In this document: positions 37,733 through 46,089 of the stretch, piece by piece | How positions within the stretch are numbered: the stretch's first letter is position 1 | Layout of the letters: each line of letters begins with the position of its first letter | DNA from: an uncultured Eubacterium sp. | Lineage (GTDB): Bacteria; Bacillota; Clostridia; Oscillospirales; Acutalibacteraceae | Direction: 5' to 3' | DNA length: 59,276 nt | NCBI GenBank assembly: GCA_905233545.1 | Contig: CAJOEV010000014.1 | Location: 1-59,276, forward strand | The notes under the pieces: model-generated | The model's input: only the letters and a program-made list of their open reading frames with translations | The model's database searches: none | What the model was told of the DNA's origin: nothing | Made by a program: the position numbers and the translations under genes

Positions 37733-37819
37733 TTATTTTTTTAAAGCAACAATTATTATTGCAATAACAAGTATTAAAATAATTGGAAGAACAAACATTA
37801 ATGTAATTACATTACTCAT
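37733..37819 (-). CDS. 28-residue hydrophobic membrane peptide
   Basis: A short open frame encoding MSNVITLMFVLPIILILVIA followed by IIIVALKK. It starts at ATG 37819 with GAGGA six bases upstream and begins 10 bases after the radA stop. It is one membrane helix followed by two lysines, a typical layout for small membrane proteins. The good ribosome site and proximity to radA suggest it is real and co-transcribed. No family is recognised. It might regulate a membrane protein or act as a toxin-like peptide; no antitoxin RNA was identified. Confidence 0.55.
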   Translation of the reverse strand: MSNVITLMFVLPIILILVIAIIIVALKK

Positions 37820-37829
37820 TTTTATCCTC

Positions 37830-39197
37830 TCATTCCGTTACTGCTTCAAACGCAGCTCTTATATTTCTAACAGGAACGATATCAACATTTACCTTTATAT
37901 CTTTTGATAATGATTTATAATTATGAAACGGAATAACGCATTTTGTAAATCCGAGTCGCATTGCTTCGCTTATTCGCTGTTCACAGTTATTTACAGCTCT
38001 TATCTCCCCTGCTAAGCCTATTTCACCGAAAGCAAGGGCGTTTTCATTGATTACAACATCCTTAAGTGATGATATAAGGGCAATTGCAACACTTAAATCA
38101 GCTGCAGGCTCATAAAGCTTCAAACCGCCTACAACATTAAGATATGCATCCATTCCGTTGAAGAAATAGCCTGCTCGTTTCTCTAATACAGCAATTAGCA
38201 TACTCATTCTGTTGTAATCAAAGCCTGTGCTCATCCTTCTCGGCGTTCCGAATCCCGAAGCTGTAACAAGTCCCTGCACTTCTGCTAAAATTGGTCTTGA
38301 ACCTTCCATAGTACATGCAACGCAGGTTCCGCTTGAGTTCTTTGGTCTGCCCGAGAGCATTAAAAGAGACGGATTTTCAACCTCTTTAAGTCCGTCCTGT
38401 GTCATTTCAAATACGCCGATTTCATTTGTTGATCCAAAGCGATTTTTGACACTTCTAAGTATTCTGTATGAATAATTGCGTTCACCTTCAAAGTAAAGCA
38501 CTGTATCAACAATATGTTCAAGTACTTTCGGACCTGCAATTGCACCGTCCTTATTGACGTGACCGACTATAAATATCGGTATTCCCATGCTTTTTGCAAG
38601 ATGCATAAAAAGATTTGTACTTTCCCTGACCTGAGTTACACTTCCGGCGGTTGAGGAAATACCATCAATAACCATTGTCTGAATAGAATCTATTATAACA
38701 ATATCGGGCTTTTCAGCCTTTATTGTTTCGATTATGGATAAAACATCGGTCTCAGCTAATACAAAAAGATTATCGGTTGTCACGCCGAGTCTGTTGGCTC
38801 TGAGTTTAATCTGTCTTGCAGATTCTTCACCGCTTATATATAAAACGGTCTTGTTTTTACCGAGGGGCTCGCAAATCTGAAGGAGTATTGTTGACTTTCC
38901 TATTCCCGGGTCACCGCTCAGAAGAACTAAGCTGCCTTCAACAATTCCGCCTCCGAGAACTCTGTCAAACTCATTAACACCCGTTAAAACACGCTTTTCA
39001 ATATCGCTGTTAATTTCACTGAGCTTTTTAACGGACACGGGTGCTCTTGACGAAACAGAAGCGCCCTTTCCTTTTGTCTGTACGGCAGGAACATGCTCTT
39101 CCATTGTGTTCCACTGTGAACAGGAAGGACATTTTCCATACCACTTTGCGCTTTCGTATCCGCAATTTGAACATACATAAACACTTTTAACTGCCAT
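37830..39197 (-). CDS. radA: DNA repair protein RadA
   Basis: A 455-residue RadA/Sms. The N-terminal zinc finger is CSNCGYESAKWYGKCPSC (residues 8-25). Walker A is GDPGIGKST. The RadA signature KNRFGSTNE is present, and a C-terminal Lon-protease-like domain covers about 280-455. RadA is a helicase-like protein that processes recombination intermediates. GAGGAAAAAAAT precedes ATG 39197. cwlD is 12 bases upstream in the same direction. Confidence 0.97.
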   Translation of the reverse strand: MAVKSVYVCSNCGYESAKWYGKCPSCSQWNTMEEHVPAVQTKGKGASVSSRAPVSVKKLSEINSDIEKRVLTGVNEFDRVLGGGIVEGSLVLLSGDPGIGKSTILLQICEPLGKNKTVLYISGEESARQIKLRANRLGVTTDNLFVLAETDVLSIIETIKAEKPDIVIIDSIQTMVIDGISSTAGSVTQVRESTNLFMHLAKSMGIPIFIVGHVNKDGAIAGPKVLEHIVDTVLYFEGERNYSYRILRSVKNRFGSTNEIGVFEMTQDGLKEVENPSLLMLSGRPKNSSGTCVACTMEGSRPILAEVQGLVTASGFGTPRRMSTGFDYNRMSMLIAVLEKRAGYFFNGMDAYLNVVGGLKLYEPAADLSVAIALISSLKDVVINENALAFGEIGLAGEIRAVNNCEQRISEAMRLGFTKCVIPFHNYKSLSKDIKVNVDIVPVRNIRAAFEAVTE

Positions 39198-39209
39198 ATT
39201 TTTTTCCTC

Positions 39210-39902
39210 TTATACTATATTGCAAATTCCGTTCATTATACAATATGCCATATCATTTTGGTAATCTTCGCTTTGAAGAAGGCTGTTTTCCCTTTTATTA
39301 CTCATAAAACCGCATTCAACCATAATTGAAGGTACAGATGCTTTATAAAGTATGTAATAACTATTATCTGATTGCTTGTTTTCCCTTTTATTATCGGGCT
39401 GCAGGTTATCTTTAACACTACTTATAACAGAGTCAGCAAGCTCTTTGCTCTCGGGATTATTGGATGAATACCATATTTGAGTCCCCCACTCCGATTCGTT
39501 TTCAAAGTGGTTTTGATGAATAGAAATAAGAACACTGTTTTCAATTGAATTCACAAAATCAAGCCTGTTATATAAATCCGAACGGATTCTCTTTTCGCCC
39601 GTTTTATAAAATTCACTGTCATCATTTCTTAAAAGAATACACTTAATTCCGCAAACGTTCAGATAATCAAACAGCGCTTTTGCAATACATAAATTTATGT
39701 CTTTTTCTTTTGCTCCGTCAACGCCGGTTGTTCCCGCATCCTGACCTCCGTGACCGGCGTCAATAACAACAATATAGCGCGAATTATAGCTTTTGCCGTC
39801 AACATTATTCGACTTATTCCCTGCATAATTAATAAATGAGCAGGAAGAAATAATCATTATTACCGATAAAATAATTAGAAAATACCTTTTTATAACAATC
39901 AC
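39210..39902 (-). CDS. cwlD: N-acetylmuramoyl-L-alanine amidase CwlD
   Basis: A 230-residue amidase_3 enzyme. An N-terminal hydrophobic segment (signal or anchor) precedes VVIDAGHGGQDAGTTG with the zinc ligand His, then NSVLISIHQNHF with the second His, and SIMVECGFMSN with the catalytic Glu. CwlD begins the making of muramic-delta-lactam in spore cortex peptidoglycan. Length and motifs fit. The start is GTG 39902 with a weak ribosome site. It lies upstream of radA in one transcript. Confidence 0.88.
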   Translation of the reverse strand: MIVIKRYFLIILSVIMIISSCSFINYAGNKSNNVDGKSYNSRYIVVIDAGHGGQDAGTTGVDGAKEKDINLCIAKALFDYLNVCGIKCILLRNDDSEFYKTGEKRIRSDLYNRLDFVNSIENSVLISIHQNHFENESEWGTQIWYSSNNPESKELADSVISSVKDNLQPDNKRENKQSDNSYYILYKASVPSIMVECGFMSNKRENSLLQSEDYQNDMAYCIMNGICNIV

Positions 39903-39921
39903 CGGTTAATAATATGATATA

Positions 39922-39950
39922 ATTATACATTATATTTGCACTGTGTTCAA
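39922..39950 (-). promoter_or_regulatory. Promoter upstream of cwlD-radA
   Basis: Read on the minus strand: TTGAAC (39950-39945), 17 bases, TATAAT (39927-39922), close to the cwlD start. Confidence 0.65.
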
Positions 39951-39958
39951 CATATTAG

Positions 39959-39987
39959 TTGATTTTATTAATTTTAAGAGATATAAT
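39959..39987 (+). promoter_or_regulatory. Promoter of the hydroxyacid dehydrogenase gene
   Basis: TTGATT (39959-39964), 17 bases, TATAAT (39982-39987), 19 bases before ATG 40006. It is divergent from the cwlD promoter, back to back. Confidence 0.7.
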
Positions 39988-40005
39988 CTGTACAGAGGTG
40001 AAATT

Positions 40006-40962
40006 ATGAAGATAGTTAATCTTGATGGATATTCAACAAATCCCGGTGATTTATCCTGGGAACAGCTCAGAAAATACGGCGATTTAACCGTTTACGAACG
40101 TACTAAGCCAGAAGAAATAATTGAGCGCGCAAAAGATGCGGAAATTCTTATTATAAATAAGTCATATATATCAGCAGAGATTCTTGAAGAATTGCCAAAG
40201 TTGAAATATGTCGGCTTGCAGTCAACGGGATATAATGCAATCGACTGTGCTGCTGCAAAGAAAAAAGGAATAGTTGTTTCAAACATTCCTGCTTATTCGA
40301 CTAACGAGGTTGCTCAGCTTGTTTTTGCACTGATTCTTGAAATAACAAATAATGTTGCGCTTCATTCAGAAGCTGTTCATAATGGTGAATGGAGCTCCTG
40401 TCCTGATTTCTGCTTCTGGAAAACTCCGCTTGAAGAGCTTAATGATAAAACTATCGGAATAATCGGCTTCGGCTCAATCGGTAAAAGAGTTGCTAATATT
40501 GCTAAAGCATTCGGTATGAAGATTTTGATTAATACCCCACACCCCGATTCTGAAGGTTATCAGGATTATAAATTCTGTTCATTTGATTACCTTCTTGAAA
40601 ACAGCGATATAGTCACCTGCCACTGTCCTTTAACAGATGAAACAACAAATCTTTTTAACAAAGAAAACATTTCAAAGATGAAGAAAAGCGCTGTATTTAT
40701 TAATACATCAAGAGGTCAGGTCGTTGACGACAAAGCACTTGCAGATGCACTCAATAACGGCTCCATAAAAGCTGCAGGACTTGATGTTTTAAGCGAGGAA
40801 CCGCCTAAGAGTAATAATCCTCTGCTAACGGCAAAAAACTGCGTTATAACGCCCCATATAGCCTGGGCATCCGTTGAAGCAAGAACAAGATTGCTAAAAA
40901 TTCTTGAAGAAAACCTAAAAGCATTCATTGACGGAAAACCACAGAATGTTGTAAATATGTAA
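40006..40962 (+). CDS. D-2-hydroxyacid dehydrogenase (hydroxypyruvate reductase-like)
   Basis: A 318-residue NAD-dependent dehydrogenase. GIIGFGSIGKRVANIAKAFGM is the Rossmann GxGxxG segment (about 150-170), CHCPLTDETTNL and NTSRGQVVDDKAL carry the substrate-binding Arg, and a Glu precedes the catalytic His in TPHIAWAS. Members use glycerate, hydroxypyruvate or lactate-type substrates; this one resembles glycerate dehydrogenases, but specificity is not shown by the sequence. AGAGGTG precedes ATG 40006. It is monocistronic, with its own promoter and a terminator. Confidence 0.9.
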   Translation: MKIVNLDGYSTNPGDLSWEQLRKYGDLTVYERTKPEEIIERAKDAEILIINKSYISAEILEELPKLKYVGLQSTGYNAIDCAAAKKKGIVVSNIPAYSTNEVAQLVFALILEITNNVALHSEAVHNGEWSSCPDFCFWKTPLEELNDKTIGIIGFGSIGKRVANIAKAFGMKILINTPHPDSEGYQDYKFCSFDYLLENSDIVTCHCPLTDETTNLFNKENISKMKKSAVFINTSRGQVVDDKALADALNNGSIKAAGLDVLSEEPPKSNNPLLTAKNCVITPHIAWASVEARTRLLKILEENLKAFIDGKPQNVVNM

Positions 40963-40963
40963 A

Positions 40964-40999
40964 AAAAAGAGCGAAGAGATTGCTTCTTCACTCTTTTTT
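40964..40999 (+). terminator. Terminator after the hydroxyacid dehydrogenase gene
   Basis: AAAAAAGAG-c-GAAG and CTTC-tt-CACTCTTTTTT form an A/T-flanked hairpin directly after the stop codon. Its T run merges with the duplicated tRNA 3' end. Confidence 0.7.
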
Positions 41000-41118
41000 G
41001 GTGCTGGTGACCGGACTTTCTTCTCAACTATCGAACAGTCCACCGGACTGTTCTCCCAAATTTACTCAGTAGCAAGCTGCACAGTAAATTTGGAGTTCGT
41101 TTCAAGTCCGGAAAATCA
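40996..41118 (-). repeat. tRNA-Leu 3'-end duplicate joined to a three-way-junction element
   Basis: The 23 bases at 40996-41018 are identical to 41158-41180, which is the 3' end of tRNA-Leu(UAA) including CCA. The rest is not tRNA. An outer stem CCGGACTT/AAGTCCGG (41011-41018 and 41104-41111) encloses hairpin GAACAGTCC-acc-GGACTGTTC (41033-41053) and hairpin CCAAATTTACT/AGTAAATTTGG (41056-41093). No gene fits here. It could be a relic of integration at the tRNA end or a tRNA-derived repeat. Confidence 0.65.
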
Positions 41119-41122
41119 TAGA

Positions 41123-41160
41123 AAATAAAAAAGCATACCTGGCGGTATACTTCTTTATTT
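41123..41160 (-). terminator. Terminator of tRNA-Leu(UAA)
   Basis: Read on the minus strand, AAATAAAGAAGTATACC-gcca-GGTATGCTTTTTTATTT gives a near-perfect stem with a T-rich tail, starting right after the encoded CCA end. Confidence 0.65.
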
Positions 41161-41247
41161 TGGTGCTGGTGACCGGACTTGAACCGGTACGGTATTGCTA
41201 CCGAGGGATTTTAAGTCCCTTGCGTCTGCCTATTTCGCCACACCAGC
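41161..41247 (-). tRNA. tRNA-Leu (anticodon UAA), CCA encoded
   Basis: An 87-base tRNA with acceptor arms GCTGGTG and CACCAGC, discriminator A and encoded CCA. The anticodon stem-loop GGGA-CTTAAAA-TCCC gives anticodon TAA. It has a long variable arm as expected for leucine, and a T arm with GTTCAAG. It has its own promoter and terminator. The last 20 bases recur at 40999-41018. Confidence 0.96.
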
Positions 41248-41259
41248 TTAACAACAAAT

Positions 41260-41288
41260 ATATTAATTGATTTTATCTTCAATGTCAA
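41260..41288 (-). promoter_or_regulatory. Promoter of tRNA-Leu(UAA)
   Basis: Read on the minus strand: TTGACA (41288-41283), 17 bases, TAATAT (41265-41260). Confidence 0.7.
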
Positions 41289-41343
41289 GTATTAATTAAT
41301 CATTTTATATTACACAACACAAGGTTATCTTTGTCGGTTTTAG

Positions 41344-41361
41344 CTATTAACAATAGTTAAT
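41344..41361. promoter_or_regulatory. Inverted repeat upstream of the poly-gamma-glutamate genes
   Basis: ATTAAC-aata-GTTAAT (41346-41361) overlaps CTATT-aac-AATAG (41344-41356), 113 bases before capB. It could be an operator. I could not assign a convincing promoter to the operon; the rest of 41289-41473 is AT-rich without other visible structure. Confidence 0.35.
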
Positions 41362-41473
41362 TATCAAAAAATACTAAAATTTGTAAAAAATATTGAACCA
41401 AATGCCATTGTTATTCGTCTATATACTGTAACAATATTATTTTGCCTATTTACATTTTTTGGAGATCTACAAT

Positions 41474-42681
41474 ATGGAAACCTGGAAATTCTATTTATTA
41501 ATAATTATTGCTTGCATGATTGCATTCGTTCCGTTTTTACTCGAAAAATACAGGAATGAAAAGAATTTGGAAAAACTGGATATCAGAATAAACGTTAACG
41601 GAATACGAGGAAAATCAACAATTACAAGACTTATTACCGCAATCCTGAAAGAAGCCGGATACCATGTAGTCGGAAAAACTACTGGTACAGCTGCTCGTAT
41701 TATTTATTGGAATAAGGAAGAGGAAGAAGAAATAATTCGTAAACCGCGCGGAGTCAGTATAAGCGAACAGATACGGGTCATTGATAAAGCAGTAAAAGCC
41801 GGAGCAGATTCATTAGTCTGTGAATGTATGGCAGTACGACCCCAGTATCAAAAAGTATATCAGCACGATATATTAAAAGGAAATATAGTTGTTATAGTAA
41901 ATGTGCTTGAAGACCATCTTGAAGAGATGGGACCCACATTGGATCAGCTTGCATGGGCATTTGGAGACACAATTCCCTATAACGGGATAGTTGTTGTTCC
42001 CGATTGCGAATATACACCTTATTTCAAAGCGATTGCGAATGAACGAAACACAAAAGTAATTGAAGCAGAAGATATAACGCTACCTGATGGTTATCTGGAA
42101 CGCTTTTCTTACAAAATATTTGAAAATAACTGTATAATGGCACTTGGTGTTTCGCGCGCCCTAGGCATCAGCGATGAAATCGCATACAGAGGTATGCTAA
42201 ACGCCTCCCCTGATCCCGGTACAGTGGAAATAGAATGTATCAAAAATAATAACATCTGTACTTGGCTAGTAAATGCATTTGCAGCGAACGAGCAACCTCG
42301 ACTCTTGAAATATGGGAAAGCTTAGCAGAAGACGGGTTACCTATGGATTTGCCAATTGTTGTTATGAACTGCCGTCCTGACAGAGTTGACCGTACATATC
42401 AATTCGCCCGTGACTGCATACCAAGGATGGGTGAAATCCAATTAATTGTAATCGGAGAAAACACCGAGCCAATTCAGCGAGCATACCGCAGAGGAAAAAT
42501 ACCTAATGCAAAGGTATATATAAACCTGAAAAACAAATCCGTACATAAGATTATGGATGAACTTACCCCGATGCTAGACGGACATATTTTGTTTTGTATC
42601 GGAAATATTCACGGTAAAGGCGATGATTTTCTGAAAGCGGTGCGTGCGTTAAATATTAAGCAGGAGGATGTTTCAATATGA
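41474..42681 (+). pseudogene. capB: Poly-gamma-glutamate synthase CapB/PgsB, one-base frameshift
   Basis: CapB/PgsB is the amide ligase that polymerises glutamate in PGA capsule synthesis. The first frame gives the N-terminal membrane helix, the P-loop NGIRGKSTITR, and CECMAVRPQYQ and VNVLEDHLEEMGPT. At about 42290 the reading shifts. Frame 1 reads NAFAANEQPRL and stops at 42323-42325. The second frame continues ATSTLEIWESL through VMNCRPDRVDRT and GNIHGKGDD to 42681. Inserting one base after AACGA restores NAFAAND-ATSTLEIW as in Bacillus PgsB (NGFAAND-ASSTLNIW). It is a full-length gene with one missing base: a real lesion, a sequencing error, or frameshifting. ATG 41474 follows GGAG. Confidence 0.88.
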
Positions 42682-43130
42682 TTATAACTGAATTTTACAT
42701 TGCTTTGCTTGTAGGTTTGATTTTAAGCCTTGCAATTGAGGAAATATTCGGTATTAGCTGCGGAGGTGTTATTGTTGCAGGTTATCTTTCAATGGTATGC
42801 GATGATTTACTGTCTATCGGAGTTGTTATCCTTATATCACTGATAACATTTTTAATCGTTGAATTTATCCTGCCGAGATTTATGCTTCTTTTCGGAAAGC
42901 GAAAATTTGTTGCTTGCTTGTTAATTGCACTTGTTTTCAAGGTGTTATCGGGATTTTTTGTGCCTGCCCTACCCTTTGTTACATTGGCGTTCAGGGGAAT
43001 TGGCGTTGTAACACCCGGTCTCATAGCGCACACCTCAACAAAGCAAGGAATTCATATTACTATTCCTGCGGTGATAGCAGCCACATACATAACATTTGTA
43101 ATAGTTCAGGGATTAATGTTGCTTATATGA
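42678..43130 (+). CDS. capC: Poly-gamma-glutamate synthesis protein CapC/PgsC
   Basis: A 150-residue integral membrane protein with about five hydrophobic helices, matching PgsC in length and layout (EFYIALLVGLILSLAIEEIFGISCGGVIVAGYLS shortened here to GLILSLAIEEIFG and GGVIVAGYLS). PgsC forms the membrane synthase with PgsB. AGGAGG precedes ATG 42678, which overlaps the capB stop by 4 bases, so translation is probably coupled to capB; the capB frameshift may therefore also lower capC. Confidence 0.92.
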   Translation: MIITEFYIALLVGLILSLAIEEIFGISCGGVIVAGYLSMVCDDLLSIGVVILISLITFLIVEFILPRFMLLFGKRKFVACLLIALVFKVLSGFFVPALPFVTLAFRGIGVVTPGLIAHTSTKQGIHITIPAVIAATYITFVIVQGLMLLI

Positions 43131-43139
43131 GGTATTTGT

Positions 43140-44420
43140 ATGGTTCACAGAAATAAAACAAACTTCTCAAAAAGAATATTGAAGCCGCTGGGATATCAGA
43201 TAGACTATAATACCCAAAAGTTATCGCTAAAACAGCGAATTCAAATTGTTTTAAGAAAAGATATGACAGGATATCAGCATCCTCGTCCGTTACGGATAAT
43301 TATTGCCATTATTGCTGTCATTGCTCTGATTGTTGGCGGAGGTAAACTGGAAACCAAAATATGTGAAGCCAAGGTTCTGACGGCGGTTCCGGTATATTAT
43401 AATGAAGTACAGTTCTCGTTTGTAGGAGATGTTATGCTCAGCAGATATGTTACTACTTATGGCGAGAAAGAATCATATTCATCACTTTTCAGAGACTCAC
43501 AAAAGCTATGGAAAGGCTCTCAATTGGTTTTTGCAAATCTTGAGTGTGCTGTTTTTAATGAAGATGAAAGCAATTATGCTGCTGATAAAAACATTAAGCT
43601 CCCCACTAATTGCGCTGCAATTCAAACGGCAGTCAACTCAGGAATTAATGTTGTAAGCTTAGCAAATAATCATACTGGAGATTACGGTAGAAACGGCGTA
43701 CACAATATGATACAAATGCTGCAGGAATACGGTGCTGAATATGCAGGCGCAGGTGCAGACCGAGACGATGCTGGTGCATATCGCCTTATAGATGCAGACG
43801 GTTTAACTGTTGGTTTTATTGCATGCACAGAAGTGCTTCCCGATCGTTTTGCGGCGACAAATGATGATTATGGTGTTTGTTCAGTTGGTTATTCCAATCT
43901 GTATGAGAATGTTTTGAAGGCTTCACTATATTCAGATTTTGTAGTCGTTTACATTCATTGGGGGAATGAAAATGATTTGAGAATAACAGCATCTCAGCGT
44001 GGAACAGCACAAAGACTTATTGATTGCGGCGCAGATATTGTTGTTGGAAGTCATCCACACATTCTGCAAGAGGTTGAACAGTATAAAAACGGCATTATTT
44101 TTTACAGTCTCGGCAATTATATTTTTGACCAGGCAACAAGGCAATCAAGAAACACGGTTATGGTTCAATTAAATGCAGACAAGACGACGGGTGAAGGTTA
44201 TTTTACCCTGATTCCTATGAGAATTAACAATTTTCATCCATATGAAACGACAAACAGATTTTATGTTTCAGAAATTCATCAGTCACTTTTAAAAAATTTA
44301 CCAAGCGATGCTTATTCTCTTGATGAAAAAGGCAGGATTCAGATTCCTATTAACCTATTCACTCCGGGCGAGAAAAAAGCACCTCAGGCTTCTGATTCTG
44401 AATATTTTGAGAATGACTAA
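43140..44420 (+). CDS. capA: Poly-gamma-glutamate capsule protein CapA/PgsA
   Basis: A 426-residue membrane-anchored protein. A hydrophobic segment at about 55-73 precedes an extracytoplasmic metallophosphatase-like CapA domain with FSFVGDVMLSRYV, FANLECAVF, VVSLANNHTGDYG, YIHWGNEND and VVGSHPHILQEVEQY. In PGA systems CapA/PgsA is needed for polymer export or removal from the synthase. It lies 9 bases after capC. A ~40-residue basic N-terminal extension before the helix is notable. It is called pgsA in Bacillus but is unrelated to the phospholipid gene at 23132. Confidence 0.93.
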   Translation: MVHRNKTNFSKRILKPLGYQIDYNTQKLSLKQRIQIVLRKDMTGYQHPRPLRIIIAIIAVIALIVGGGKLETKICEAKVLTAVPVYYNEVQFSFVGDVMLSRYVTTYGEKESYSSLFRDSQKLWKGSQLVFANLECAVFNEDESNYAADKNIKLPTNCAAIQTAVNSGINVVSLANNHTGDYGRNGVHNMIQMLQEYGAEYAGAGADRDDAGAYRLIDADGLTVGFIACTEVLPDRFAATNDDYGVCSVGYSNLYENVLKASLYSDFVVVYIHWGNENDLRITASQRGTAQRLIDCGADIVVGSHPHILQEVEQYKNGIIFYSLGNYIFDQATRQSRNTVMVQLNADKTTGEGYFTLIPMRINNFHPYETTNRFYVSEIHQSLLKNLPSDAYSLDEKGRIQIPINLFTPGEKKAPQASDSEYFEND

Positions 44421-44439
44421 TATTTAAAAGGAGAATGAT

Positions 44440-46050
44440 ATGAACATTAAAGCATTAAATCAAATTATTGTATCAGTTATTCTGATATTTGTTATAGCAT
44501 TTTCGTTCTCTTCCTGCACGAATAAGAACAATAACAGCAGCACAATATACAAACCAAAAGATGTGGTAATGCCTGAAGATTATGATGATGCAAAAACGCT
44601 CGGCGGATTTGCTGTAAGCAGCACTTCTGCGGAAGCTTCCGCGGTGGGAATGCAGATACTTTCAGAAGGCGGAAATGCCGTTGATGCAGCTTCTGCTATG
44701 TCCTTAACTCTTGGAGTTTGCGAACCTTATTCTTCAGGTATCGGAGGCAGCGGAGTTATGCTTATATATGACACTCGGTCAAAAAAGGGATATTCGCTTG
44801 ATTATTATTGCAGCGCAGGAAAAGCTTCATCTTCCTATGATAATATTGGAGTACCCGGATTGCTTGCAGGTACTCAGGAGGCATTAAATCGCTTTGGAAC
44901 CATCACTTTGGCGGAAGCTATTCAACCGGCAATCGACTATGCAGATAACGGATTTACAGCAACAGGCACATTTATATCGAGGTTAAAGAGTTCGGATTCT
45001 CTGCGCGAAAATCCTGCATACAGAAATATTAAGAACGGCGGTCTGATAATTCAGTCAGAACTTGGAGAAACACTGAAGACTATTCAGAAAGAAGGTATAG
45101 ATGTTTTCTATAAAGGCAGCATAGGACAGAAAATCGCAGATAACTGCGAACTTACATTAGATGATCTATCAAGCTATAAGGTTTACTGTAGAGATATTAT
45201 ACGCTCTAAATTTAAAAACTACAGTATTATCGGCGCATATGCTCCTTTCTCAAGTATAACTGTTATGCAGATGCTAAAAGTTGCTGAGAAACTAAATGTG
45301 CCTTCTGTATCGGAAGATCCAAACGGATATCTTAAAGTTTTAAAAACTGCAACAATGAGCTCATTTGACAGCAGAAATAAAACGCTTGTAGATCCTGAAT
45401 TCTACAAATTTTATTCAGATAATTTGCTTTCTGATGATTATATTAAATCGTTGGCAGACAGCATGGTAAGCAATTACAGCGATGACCCCGAACAGCTATG
45501 CACAACACAGTTTGCAGTAATAGATAATAACGGACTTATTGTCTGTGTAACAAACTCGCTTTCTGATTCCTGGGGTTCATATAAATGTGTCGGCGGTTTC
45601 TATTTAAATAATTCTTTGATTAACTTTGGTAATACAAGTAAGAACGCTTACGAGCCCGAAAAGAGACCCAGAACCCATTTCGCTCCGATAATTGTTGAAG
45701 GCAAAGAAGGTGAAATTTTTGCAATAGGTTCTCCCGGAGGTGTCTATATACCGAAAATTGTTGCAGGCGTGCTGCTTGAAATTCTCTCAGAAAAAGGAGA
45801 CATTCAGACGTCAGTTGATAAGGCGAGAGTTATGTATAATTCCGACGGCAGTCTGTGTGTTGAAACCGATGATAAGGCACCGTCAATTATTGATGTAAAA
45901 AAGGTTACAGAACAATTTTATTACAGCTCATCACATAACTTATTCGGTTGCACCTCAATAGTCGGTTATCGACCCGAAGAGGGATTTATTTCAGTGTGTG
46001 ACCTGAGACGCAAAACATCTCAGGCGCTGGTATACTATTATGATAAATAA
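44440..46050 (+). CDS. Gamma-glutamyltransferase lipoprotein (CapD-like)
   Basis: A 536-residue Ntn-hydrolase-fold enzyme with a lipoprotein signal (ending FSFSSC, Cys at about 25). GT signatures are GGNAVDAASAMSLTLGVCEPYSSGIGG (shortened: GGNAVDAA, EPYSSGIGG), and TTQFAVID contains the catalytic Thr at the autoprocessing site, followed by GSPGGVY. Position after capBCA mirrors Bacillus capBCAD, where CapD cleaves and attaches the polymer to peptidoglycan. It is therefore inferred to release, trim or anchor poly-gamma-glutamate; a plain glutathione-degrading role is the alternative. Confidence 0.88.
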   Translation: MNIKALNQIIVSVILIFVIAFSFSSCTNKNNNSSTIYKPKDVVMPEDYDDAKTLGGFAVSSTSAEASAVGMQILSEGGNAVDAASAMSLTLGVCEPYSSGIGGSGVMLIYDTRSKKGYSLDYYCSAGKASSSYDNIGVPGLLAGTQEALNRFGTITLAEAIQPAIDYADNGFTATGTFISRLKSSDSLRENPAYRNIKNGGLIIQSELGETLKTIQKEGIDVFYKGSIGQKIADNCELTLDDLSSYKVYCRDIIRSKFKNYSIIGAYAPFSSITVMQMLKVAEKLNVPSVSEDPNGYLKVLKTATMSSFDSRNKTLVDPEFYKFYSDNLLSDDYIKSLADSMVSNYSDDPEQLCTTQFAVIDNNGLIVCVTNSLSDSWGSYKCVGGFYLNNSLINFGNTSKNAYEPEKRPRTHFAPIIVEGKEGEIFAIGSPGGVYIPKIVAGVLLEILSEKGDIQTSVDKARVMYNSDGSLCVETDDKAPSIIDVKKVTEQFYYSSSHNLFGCTSIVGYRPEEGFISVCDLRRKTSQALVYYYDK

Positions 46051-46058
46051 CACATAAA

Positions 46059-46081
46059 AACGACCTGTTCAACAGGCCGTT
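46059..46081. terminator. Terminator after the gamma-glutamyltransferase gene
   Basis: AACG-a-CCTGTT and AACAGG-c-CGTT form a stem followed by TCTTTT, between two convergent genes. Confidence 0.75.
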
Positions 46082-46089
46082 TCTTTTAT

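Noticed and set aside
41459-41473. TTG start for capB at 41459
   Set aside because: The GGAG site lies just after this TTG and fits ATG 41474 instead.
42270-42300. Programmed ribosomal frameshift in capB
   Set aside because: No slippery heptamer or following stem is visible at the break; mutation or sequencing error is simpler.
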